From assembly GCA_036558305.1 (NCBI GenBank), contig DATBFX010000370.1:1-47855 (forward strand): a stretch of DNA of 47,855 bases, given 5' to 3'. Both the position numbers and the translations under genes were made by a program. Below the pieces are notes generated by a model. The model saw only the letters and a program-made list of their open reading frames with translations. It had not been told where the DNA came from and did no database searches. Shown here piece after piece: positions 39,509 to 46,939 of the stretch (position 1 is the stretch's first letter; each line of letters starts with the position of its first letter). This DNA comes from DATBFX01 sp036558305 (GTDB lineage Bacteria; Chloroflexota; Chloroflexia; Thermomicrobiales; UBA6265).

Positions 39509-42328
39509 TTACCGCCCCTCCACCACGATCGTCCCCTTCATCCCGGCTGCGTAGTGCCCCGGCACGTGACAGCCGAACAACAACCGACCCGGCTCGTCGA
39601 AGGTGTAGACCAGCGTCACCGTTTCGTGCGGCGGGACATCGACCGCGTACGGTTTTTCGCCCATCGCCTCCATCGACTCGTCCTTACCGGCGGCCATCTC
39701 CTGCTCGTGCTCCGCCTGCACCGTCTCGTCGCCGATCACGAATTCGTGCGGCACGGCACCGGTGTTGCGGATCACGAAGGCGACGGTCTCGCCCTCCTTC
39801 ACCGTTACCGCGTCCGGCGAAAAGCGCAGGTTGTCGGTCGCATCGATTGCTACCGTGCGGTCGGGCACAGCCAGTACAGCAGCTTCCGCCGCGGGCGCGG
39901 CCATCCCCATCTCCGCGCTGCTCTGCTCGGGCGCGTAGATCACCGCCAGCGTGCCGATCGCGATTGCGACGACCGCGATCCCCGCCAGGTAGGCGACCTC
40001 GCCGACCCGCGCCCGCAACGGCGGATGCAGGATCGCCGCGGCGCTCTCGGGCCGGCGGAACCGGCGCAGGCGGAGCGCGTTCGTGACCACGCTGACGCTG
40101 CTCATCGCCATCGCCGCGGCGGCCAGGATCGGGTCGAGTAAGACACCCCAGATCGGGTAGAGCATGCCCATCGCGACCGGGATCAAGACCACGTTGTAGG
40201 CGAACGCCCAGAACAGCCCCTGCTTGATGACGCCGACGGTCTTGCGGGAGAGCGCGATCGCGGTCACGATCGTCCGCAGGTCGCCGCCGACCAGGGTCAC
40301 GTCGGAGGCGGCCATCGCCACGTCGGTGCCGGTGCCGATCGCGATGCCGAGATCGGCCTGGGCCAACGCCGGGGCATCGTTGATCCCATCCCCGACCATC
40401 GCCACGGTCTTGCCTTCGGTCTGGAGTCGCTTGACCGTCTCGGTCTTTTGCTCCGGCAACACCTCCGCCAGGACGTGGTCGATACCCGCCTGCGCAGCGA
40501 TCGCGTCGGCGGTGGCGCGGTTGTCGCCGGTCAGCATCCAGACGTCGAGTCCGAGCGCCTTCAGTTGCGCGACCGCTTCGCGCGACTCCGGTTTGAGCGC
40601 GTCGGCCACCGCGATCATCCCCGCGACCCGACCGTCGATCGCGATGTACATCGGGGTCGCCCCCCCGTGCGCGAGGCCATCGGCCCGGTCCGCGAGTCCG
40701 TCGAGCACGATGCCCGTTCCGGCCATCAGCGCCCGATTGCCGACGACGACCGTGCGATCTTCGACGCGTGCCTCGACGCCCTGCCCGGTGATCGAGCGGA
40801 ACCGGTCCGCCTTCGGCAGATCGAGAGCAAGTTCTTTCGCCCTGGTGACCATCGCCTCGCCGAGCGGGTGCTCGGAACCGACCTCGACCGCGGCGGCGAG
40901 ACTCAGCAATTGGCGGTCGTCGAATCCGACGACCGGAATGACGGCGGTGACGGAGGGTTTGCCGCGCGTGAGGGTGCCGGTTTTGTCGAGGACGATGGTG
41001 TCGATCCGCCGCGCCGCTTCGAGCGCCTCGCCGCCGCGGATGAGGATGCCGTTCTCGGCCGCCTTCCCGGTCCCGACCATGATCGCCACCGGCGCGGCCA
41101 GACCCAACGCGCACGGGCAGGCGATCACCAGAACGGCGATCGCGGCCTGGACCGCCCGCGCGATGTCGCCGTCGAAGACCATCCAGACGCCGAACGTCAG
41201 CGCGCTCAGCGCGATCACGGCGGGGACGAAGTAACTCGAGATGGTGTCGGCCAACCGCTGGATCGGCGCCTTGCTTCCCTGCGCTTCCTCGACGAGGCGG
41301 ACGATCTGGGCAAGGGCGGTGTCCTTGCCGACCTTGGTGGCCCGGAAGACGACGCTGCCCGTTTTGTTGAGCGTGGCGCCGATCACGGTGTCGCCCGGAC
41401 GCTTCTCCACCGGCAGACTCTCGCCGGTCAGCATGCTCTCGTCGAGCGCCGTGCTCCCTTCGACGACCACGCCGTCGACCGGCACCTTTTCGCCCGGTCG
41501 AACGCGGACCAGGTCGCCGACCCGGACCGTCTCGACCGGAACATCCTGCTCGACGCCGTCGCGAATCACCCGCGCCGTTTTCGCCTGGAGTCCCATCAGG
41601 GCCTTGATCGCGGCGCCCGTCTGCTTCTTCGCCCGCGCCTCCAGCCAGCGTCCCATCAAGATCAGGGCGATGATGATCACCGCCGACTCGTAGTAGAGGT
41701 GGTAGTCGAACCCCCAGGCGGCCGCCTGCACCGGCCAGAGGGTGACGAAGGCGCTGTAGCCGTATGCCGCGCTCGTACCGAGGGCGACGAGCGTGTTCAT
41801 GTTCGTCCCGCCGTGACGGGCCGCCGCCCAGGCCGCGCGGTAGAAAACGCGTCCGGCCCAGAGCTGAATCACCGTTGCCGCGATCAAAAGGAAGGGTGCC
41901 AGGGTCCGCATCTCGATACCGAGCGGCAGATACATCGCGCCCATCATGACGAGCCCGACGGCGAGACTGACCAGCGATTTCCGTTTCAGATCCTCGATCT
42001 CGCGCCCGCGCTCGGCCCCGCGCTCGTCGATCGCCTCGGCATCGGTGGTCGGCGCGACCGCCGTGTCCGGCACTGCCGGCTTCGGAAGCGCACCGACCGC
42101 ATAACCGGCCTTCTCCACTGCACCGCGCAACTGGTCAATCTCAACCAGCGTCGGATCGAAGGAGACGGTCGCCTTCTCGGTCGCCAGATTCACGTTCGCC
42201 GCGTCGACACCCGGCACCTTCGTCAGCGCCTTCTCCACGCGGCGCACGCACGACGCGCACGTCATCCCCTCGATCGGGAGAATGATCTCATCCGTGGTAC
42301 CGGGCGATTCGGCTATCAACGTATCCAT
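39509..42328 (-). CDS. copA: Copper-exporting P1B-type ATPase fused to a C-terminal cupredoxin domain
   Basis: The 939-residue protein has an N-terminal metal-binding domain (GMTCASC, Cys 24 and 27), eight membrane helices with the CPC ion motif (IACPCALGLAAP), the actuator TGES, the phosphorylation site DKTGTLT, the HP motif (SEHPLGEA) and VGDGINDAPAL. This is enough for a complete Cu(I) exporter. After the last helix (LAGIAVVAIAIGTLAVIYAP) about 95 residues form a cupredoxin with ligands in VPHEF and FGCHVPGHYAAGM (His, Cys, His, Met). The fused domain would lie outside the membrane and could take up or oxidise exported copper. ATG 42328 has AGGA upstream; it is separated from copZ by a heptamer repeat. 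Confidence 0.94.
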   Translation of the reverse strand: MDTLIAESPGTTDEIILPIEGMTCASCVRRVEKALTKVPGVDAANVNLATEKATVSFDPTLVEIDQLRGAVEKAGYAVGALPKPAVPDTAVAPTTDAEAIDERGAERGREIEDLKRKSLVSLAVGLVMMGAMYLPLGIEMRTLAPFLLIAATVIQLWAGRVFYRAAWAAARHGGTNMNTLVALGTSAAYGYSAFVTLWPVQAAAWGFDYHLYYESAVIIIALILMGRWLEARAKKQTGAAIKALMGLQAKTARVIRDGVEQDVPVETVRVGDLVRVRPGEKVPVDGVVVEGSTALDESMLTGESLPVEKRPGDTVIGATLNKTGSVVFRATKVGKDTALAQIVRLVEEAQGSKAPIQRLADTISSYFVPAVIALSALTFGVWMVFDGDIARAVQAAIAVLVIACPCALGLAAPVAIMVGTGKAAENGILIRGGEALEAARRIDTIVLDKTGTLTRGKPSVTAVIPVVGFDDRQLLSLAAAVEVGSEHPLGEAMVTRAKELALDLPKADRFRSITGQGVEARVEDRTVVVGNRALMAGTGIVLDGLADRADGLAHGGATPMYIAIDGRVAGMIAVADALKPESREAVAQLKALGLDVWMLTGDNRATADAIAAQAGIDHVLAEVLPEQKTETVKRLQTEGKTVAMVGDGINDAPALAQADLGIAIGTGTDVAMAASDVTLVGGDLRTIVTAIALSRKTVGVIKQGLFWAFAYNVVLIPVAMGMLYPIWGVLLDPILAAAAMAMSSVSVVTNALRLRRFRRPESAAAILHPPLRARVGEVAYLAGIAVVAIAIGTLAVIYAPEQSSAEMGMAAPAAEAAVLAVPDRTVAIDATDNLRFSPDAVTVKEGETVAFVIRNTGAVPHEFVIGDETVQAEHEQEMAAGKDESMEAMGEKPYAVDVPPHETVTLVYTFDEPGRLLFGCHVPGHYAAGMKGTIVVEGR

Positions 42329-42345
42329 GTCTCGTCCTGAGTGAC

Positions 42346-42373
42346 CCAAGCTCGAAGCTCGAAGCTCGCTACT
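42346..42373. repeat. (GAGCTTC)n heptamer repeat at the copZ stop
   Basis: CCAAGCTCGAAGCTCGAAG, then CTCGCTACT, matches 24370-24404. The copZ stop codon (42371-42369, TAG on the minus strand) lies within the end of the repeat. Confidence 0.8.
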
Positions 42374-42584
42374 CGACCCCCGCCACCGGATAATCTTCTT
42401 CGGCGAGTGCCGCCGACATCCGGGCGACATCGACGCGCGCGGGGTCGAAATCGACCGTCACCCGCTTCGCCGGAATATCGACCGCGACACGCTCGACACC
42501 GGCCAGCGGGGAGAGCGCATTCGTCACGGTGCGGGCGCAATGCTCGCAACTGATGTCGGGAACGGAGAGGACGGTCTGGCTCAC
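42369..42584 (-). CDS. copZ: Copper chaperone (heavy-metal-associated domain)
   Basis: The 71-residue protein VSQTVLSVPDISCEHCARTV... is a single HMA domain. The metal site is CEHC instead of the usual CxxC with small residues, followed by the beta-alpha-beta fold (VAVDIPAKRVTVDFDPARVD). It binds Cu(I) in the cytoplasm and hands it to CopA. The start is GTG 42584, behind AAAGGATG; an upstream ATG at 42620 lies in the operator region. It shares a promoter with copA and is under three CsoR-type operators. Confidence 0.85.
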   Translation of the reverse strand: MSQTVLSVPDISCEHCARTVTNALSPLAGVERVAVDIPAKRVTVDFDPARVDVARMSAALAEEDYPVAGVE

Positions 42585-42610
42585 TGGCTCATCCTTTCGC
42601 GGTTTCTCGT

Positions 42611-42627
42611 ATACCCCCACAGGGTAT
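42611..42627. promoter_or_regulatory. CsoR-type operator 1
   Basis: ATACCC-CCACA-GGGTAT (17 bp) lies downstream of the copZ -10, in the leader. It starts 30 bp from operator 2. Confidence 0.7.
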
Positions 42628-42637
42628 CGTTGGTGGG

Positions 42638-42666
42638 ATGATACCGCGCCGGGGTATCGCTGTCAA
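42638..42666 (-). promoter_or_regulatory. copZ-copA promoter with CsoR-type operator 2 in the spacer
   Basis: TTGACA (42666-42661) and TATCAT (42643-42638) are 17 bp apart. The spacer and the end of the -10 hold ATACCG-CGCCG-GGGTAT (42641-42657), a near-perfect copy of the 17-bp operator. A bound repressor would block RNA polymerase. Confidence 0.8.
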
Positions 42667-42702
42667 GCCCTGCCGTTCCATGCCGTTGGAAGCGTGATCA
42701 GG

Positions 42703-42735
42703 TTGACACTTGCCAAACATACCCGTATGGGGTAT
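42703..42735 (+). promoter_or_regulatory. csoR promoter with CsoR-type operator 3
   Basis: TTGACA (42703-42708), a 17-bp spacer and TATGGG (42726-42731) precede csoR. ATACCC-GTATG-GGGTAT (42719-42735) covers the -10. The start codon at 42745 follows so closely that the mRNA may be nearly leaderless. Confidence 0.7.
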
Positions 42736-42744
42736 CATGACCCC

Positions 42745-43092
42745 ATGAGCACGACAACGAATCCCACAACCGAGCTTTCGGCAACGGCATCGGGCCACGA
42801 AGCCCATCGCCGCTCGACCTCTTACGCGGCAGACAAGGCCAAAATCCTGATGCGGTTGCGCCGGATGGAGGGGCAGGTCCGTGGCGTGCAGAAGATGGTC
42901 GAGGAGGATCAGTATTGCCTCGACATTCTGACCCAACTCTCCGCCGTCATCGCCGCCGCCCGCACCACCGGACTCCTCGTTCTCGAAGACCACATCCGCG
43001 GCTGCGTCCTCAACGCCGCCGACGAGGATCGCGAATCTGCCCTCGCCGAGCTGTCCGAAGCGATCGAGCGGTTCACCCGGACCGTCGGCTAG
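42745..43092 (+). CDS. csoR: Copper-sensing repressor
   Basis: The 115-residue protein MSTTTNPTTE... has the CsoR/RcnR helical fold: ILMRLRRMEGQVRGVQKMVE, then QYCLDILTQLSAVIAAARTT and EDHIRGCVLNA. The Cu(I) ligands Cys58, His83 and Cys87 (C-H-C pattern) are all present. Without copper it should bind the three ATACCC-N5-GGGTAT sites upstream and repress itself and copZ-copA; copper releases it. The gene is divergent from copZ. There is no ribosome-binding site, which fits a leaderless message. An upstream open frame to 42529 is not used. Confidence 0.9.
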   Translation: MSTTTNPTTELSATASGHEAHRRSTSYAADKAKILMRLRRMEGQVRGVQKMVEEDQYCLDILTQLSAVIAAARTTGLLVLEDHIRGCVLNAADEDRESALAELSEAIERFTRTVG

Positions 43093-43138
43093 CTTCCGTC
43101 GCGCCCCCGTCAACTGGCCCGATTGAAGGTGCACGCGC

Positions 43139-43174
43139 AGCCAGCCCGGAAGGATGAAACCTTCCGGGCTGGCT
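43139..43174 (+). terminator. Terminator of csoR
   Basis: AGCCAGCCCGGAAGG pairs with CCTTCCGGGCTGGCT around ATGAAA (15 bp perfect), 47 nt after the stop codon. Confidence 0.75.
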
Positions 43175-43250
43175 TGCCACGTCGCGGCCGGTCCACCAAT
43201 CGTGCCACCCACGATGACCGATCTGCTCTGCTTCTCCTGACCTCACCGTG

Positions 43251-43278
43251 ACCATCGTTCATTTCCAACCACGATGGT
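43251..43278. promoter_or_regulatory. Inverted repeat upstream of the PLD-SNF2 gene
   Basis: ACCATCGT and ACGATGGT form an 8-bp inverted repeat 12 bp apart. A possible -10, TAGAAT, follows at 43286-43291. It may be an operator for this locus; the -35 is unclear. Confidence 0.4.
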
Positions 43279-43381
43279 GATGGCGTAGAATGGCGCTGTC
43301 GCAAATTCACTGCTGTTCATCGAAGGCTGCGACATCAATCGGTCGACGGGGCGCACGCTGGGCGCCACGAGGGTGTCGGGC

Positions 43382-46300
43382 ATGCCGCGGATTTTCGACA
43401 ATATCGACCTCAAGCTCCTGCCGGAACTCAAGCAGACGCTTGGGCAGGCGACACGCGCCGATTTCTGCGTCGGCTACTTCAACCTCCGGGGTTGGAAACC
43501 CATCGCCGACGCTATCGACCGCTTCACCGGCGGCAATGATGCTTGTTGCCGCCTCCTCGTTGGCATGCAGCGCGCACCCGAAGACGAACTGCGCGCCGTC
43601 TATAGTCTCTCTCCCAATGGCGATGAACTCGACAACAACGCCGCCATCCGCCTCAAGAAGCGCATGGCCGAAGACTTCCGGAATCAGCTGATGATCGGCG
43701 CCCCCTCGAACGCCGACGAGGCGGCATTGCGCTGCCTCAGCGCCCAAATCCGTGCCGGGCGCGTCGTCGTCAAGCTCTTCCTGAAATACCCACTCCACGC
43801 GAAACTCTATCTCCTTCACCGCTCCGACAGAGTCACTCCTATCGTCGGCTACCTCGGCAGCAGCAACCTCACCTTCTCCGGTCTCAGCCGTCAGGGCGAG
43901 CTCAACGTCGACGTCACCGACCAGGACGCTGCCTGCAAACTTCAACGCTGGTTCGACGACCGCTGGAATGACCGCTGGTGCCTCGACATCTCTTCTGAAC
44001 TGGCCGACATCATCGATACCAGTTGGGCGCGCGAGCAACCGCTCTCGCCATACCTCGTCTATCTCAAGATCGCCTACCACCTCTCCCAAGAAGCTCGCGC
44101 CGGCCTGAACGAGTTCCGCATCCCGCGCATATTCAATAACCGCCTCTTTGAGTTTCAGACGGCCGCCGTCAAGATCGCCGCGCACCATCTCAACAAGCGC
44201 CGTGGCGTCGTAATCGGCGATGTCGTCGGTCTTGGCAAGACACTGATGGCCACCGCCCTCGCTCGTGTCTTTCAGGAAATGCAAGAAACCAACACGCTCA
44301 TCATTTGTCCCAAGAACCTTGAGCGGATGTGGCAAGCCTACGTCGACGAATACGAATTGGTCGCCAGAGTGATCCCTATCAGTCGCTTCATCAATGAAGT
44401 CCCCGATCTTCGCCGCTATCGCGTCGTCCTGATCGACGAGAGCCATAACCTCCGCAACTCGGAGGGCAAGACCTACCGCGCCATCCGCGAATACATCCGC
44501 GAGAACGACAGTCGCTGCATCCTCCTCTCCGCCACGCCCTACAACAAGACCTACCTCGATCTCTCGGCGCAGCTTGCCCTCTTCGTTCCCGAGGGCGAAG
44601 ATCTCGGCATTCGACCCGAGCGCAAACTGCGCGAGATCGGCGAGCCCGAATTCGTCCGCCGGCACCAGTGCAGCGTCCGCACCCTCAAGGCCTTCGAGCA
44701 GAGCGAATTCCCGGACGACTGGCGCGACCTGATGCGCCGATACCTCGTTCGGCGAACGCGAACGTTCATCCAGAACAACTACGCGTCCACCGATGACACC
44801 GGGCGAACCTACCTCCCGATGCCAGACGGGAAACCCTTCTACTTCCCGATCCGCGTCCCGAAAACGGTTCGCTTCACCCTCGATGAGCGGGACGCCAACG
44901 ACCCCTACGGTCGCCTCTTCGCCCCTTCGGTAGTCAACGCGATCGATTCCCTCCGCTTGCCCCGCTACGGTCTCGGCAACTACAAGACTCAGACCGCACA
45001 GGCCATCGCGACCGCCGCCGAGAAGCAACTCCTCGACGGTCTCTCCCGCGCCGGTCAGCGTCTGATGGGATTCTGCCGCACCAATCTCTTCAAGCGACTG
45101 GAGAGCAGCGGCCCCGCCTTCCTCCTATCGGTCGAGCGCCACATCCTCCGCAACTTCGTCTTCCTCCACGCCATCGAGTGCGGACTCGACATTCCCCTCG
45201 GTTCCCAGGGAGCGGAACTGCTCGACAGCCGATCATCCGATCAGGACGAGACCATCCCATCCCTCCTCGACGGTCTCGAAGAAGAGGATACGGTCGATGT
45301 TGTCGCGAAGCGCCTCCCGACCGAACAGGATTACCGGCGCGAAGCAGCAGCCGTCTACGATCACTACGCCAAGACGAAGCGGCGCAGCTTCAAGTGGCTT
45401 CGCCCGGCCCTCTTCGAGCGCCGCCTTGCAGCCGATCTCCTCGCCGACGCTCGCACGCTGCTCGACGTGCTGGACCGTTGCGGTGCCTGGGAACCCGGTC
45501 GCGACGCCAAGCTCAACGCCCTCGCCGACCTCATCACCCGCGAGCACCCCGGCCAGAAAATCCTCGTCTTCTCGCAGTTTGCCGATACCGTCGATTACCT
45601 GACCGCCCAACTCAAGGCACGTGGCATCACGGCGCTGGAAGGCGCCACCGGCAACTCGGCGGACCCCACCGCGCTCGCCTGGCGCTTCAGTCCCCAAAGC
45701 AACAGCAAGCGCTCATTCGCCGATCAACACGGCGAACTCCGCGTCTTGCTCGCCACAGATGTCCTCAGCGAGGGCCAGAACCTCCAGGATTGCGCGATCA
45801 TCGTCAACTACGATCTCCCCTGGGCCATCATCCGCCTCATCCAGCGTGCCGGCCGAGTCGACCGCATCGGTCAGCATGCCCAGACGATCCGGTGTTACTC
45901 CTTCCTCCCAGCCGACGGCATCGAGCGCATCATCAATCTGCGCGGCCGGGTCCGCCGTCGCCTCAAGGAAAACGCCGAGGTCGTCGGCGCCGATGAGGTC
46001 TTCTTCGAGGACGACGCGCAGGACCATCCCCTCTTCGATCTCTACAACGAGAAGGCCGGTATCCTCGACGGCGAAGAGGACACCGAGGTCGATCTCGCCT
46101 CCTACGCCTACCAAATCTGGAAGAACGCCACCGATGCCGATCCGAAGTTGGAGCGGGCTGTCGCCGAGCTTCCCGACGTGGTCTACGCCACCCGTCCTCA
46201 CCATCCCACGCCGGAGGGGCCGGAGGGCGTCCTCCTCTACCTCCGCACCCCGGACGACAACGACGCCCTCGCCTGGATCGACGATCACGGCAACAGCATC

Positions 46301-46777
46301 ACGGAATCGCAGTTGACCATCCTCAATTCCGCCACCTGCAGCCCCGACACGCCGGCTCTCCCCCGCGATCCTCGCCACCATGATCTCGTCACCAAGGGCG
46401 TCGAGCACATGATGAAAGAGGAGAACCGCGTCGGCGGTCAACTCGGACGCCCCTCCGGCGCCCGTTTCCGCACCTACGAACGCCTCAAGCTCTATGCCGA
46501 AGGACTGAAGAAACCTGGCACCCTGCCCCTCTTTGCCCCCGACCTCGACCAACTCGGCCGCGCCATCGAAGACATCTACCGCGCCCCGCTCCGCGAGACC
46601 GCCAGGGAATCGCTCAACCGCATGCTCCGCTCCGGAGCCGACGACGAATCCCTCGCCAAACGCGTCGTCGAGCTCCGCGCCGCCGACCAACTCACCCAGA
46701 CCACCGACACCGCCGAGCAACGCGAACCCCGCATCATCTGCTCCCTCGGTCTCTTCTCTCCTGGGCACGGAGCCTGA
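43382..46777 (+). CDS. Phospholipase-D-like nuclease fused to a SNF2-type helicase (defence-related)
   Basis: This 1131-residue protein has an N-terminal PLD domain with one HKD-type motif (PLHAKLYLLH, H139 and K141; then GYLGSSNLTFSGL). A SNF2-like helicase follows: GDVVGLGKTLMA (Lys286), LIDESHNLRN (DESH 352-355), LLSATPYNK, then a long insertion, VFSQFADTVDYL, LLATDVLSEGQNLQ and RLIQRAGRVDRIGQ. Such proteins move along DNA with ATP and may cut it. They are found beside adenine methylases in restriction-like loci, as here. ATG 43382 (MPRIFDNIDL) follows GAGGG; GTG 43373 is an alternative. Base composition is slightly less extreme than its neighbours, so transfer is possible. Confidence 0.85.
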   Translation: MPRIFDNIDLKLLPELKQTLGQATRADFCVGYFNLRGWKPIADAIDRFTGGNDACCRLLVGMQRAPEDELRAVYSLSPNGDELDNNAAIRLKKRMAEDFRNQLMIGAPSNADEAALRCLSAQIRAGRVVVKLFLKYPLHAKLYLLHRSDRVTPIVGYLGSSNLTFSGLSRQGELNVDVTDQDAACKLQRWFDDRWNDRWCLDISSELADIIDTSWAREQPLSPYLVYLKIAYHLSQEARAGLNEFRIPRIFNNRLFEFQTAAVKIAAHHLNKRRGVVIGDVVGLGKTLMATALARVFQEMQETNTLIICPKNLERMWQAYVDEYELVARVIPISRFINEVPDLRRYRVVLIDESHNLRNSEGKTYRAIREYIRENDSRCILLSATPYNKTYLDLSAQLALFVPEGEDLGIRPERKLREIGEPEFVRRHQCSVRTLKAFEQSEFPDDWRDLMRRYLVRRTRTFIQNNYASTDDTGRTYLPMPDGKPFYFPIRVPKTVRFTLDERDANDPYGRLFAPSVVNAIDSLRLPRYGLGNYKTQTAQAIATAAEKQLLDGLSRAGQRLMGFCRTNLFKRLESSGPAFLLSVERHILRNFVFLHAIECGLDIPLGSQGAELLDSRSSDQDETIPSLLDGLEEEDTVDVVAKRLPTEQDYRREAAAVYDHYAKTKRRSFKWLRPALFERRLAADLLADARTLLDVLDRCGAWEPGRDAKLNALADLITREHPGQKILVFSQFADTVDYLTAQLKARGITALEGATGNSADPTALAWRFSPQSNSKRSFADQHGELRVLLATDVLSEGQNLQDCAIIVNYDLPWAIIRLIQRAGRVDRIGQHAQTIRCYSFLPADGIERIINLRGRVRRRLKENAEVVGADEVFFEDDAQDHPLFDLYNEKAGILDGEEDTEVDLASYAYQIWKNATDADPKLERAVAELPDVVYATRPHHPTPEGPEGVLLYLRTPDDNDALAWIDDHGNSITESQLTILNSATCSPDTPALPRDPRHHDLVTKGVEHMMKEENRVGGQLGRPSGARFRTYERLKLYAEGLKKPGTLPLFAPDLDQLGRAIEDIYRAPLRETARESLNRMLRSGADDESLAKRVVELRAADQLTQTTDTAEQREPRIICSLGLFSPGHGA

Positions 46778-46827
46778 CATGGACGGTGTAACGAGACGGT
46801 GGCGTTCAGCGGTCTGGACTCACGATT

Positions 46828-46936
46828 CGGCCCCCCCGGCCCCCCAATCCCGGGGGATGAACGACGATCCGACCTTGGAGCGGCGCTAAAGAGCGCGGAC
46901 TCGTCACCCCCCAGGATTGGGGGGCCGGGGGGGCCG
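46828..46936. repeat. Perfect 23-bp inverted repeat between helicase and methylase genes
   Basis: The left arm (46828-46850) ends CCCCCCAATCC and the right arm (46914-46936) starts GGATTGGGGGG. All 23 positions are complementary, and with two mismatches the pairing extends to about 33 (to 46860/46904). The loop is about 43 nt. The right arm ends three bases before ATG 46940 and holds the only G-rich stretch that could act as a ribosome-binding site. Confidence 0.85.
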
Positions 46937-46939
46937 GCC

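Noticed and set aside
37338..39554. A 738-residue frame antisense to the 37497-39377 gene
   Set aside because: His/Arg-rich shadow without domains; the minus-strand product has recognisable domains.
40448..42340. A 630-residue frame antisense to copA
   Set aside because: Arg/Asp-rich shadow; copA on the minus strand is complete.
43307..45028. A 573-residue frame antisense to the PLD-SNF2 gene
   Set aside because: Val/Glu-rich shadow with no domain; the plus strand carries all helicase motifs.
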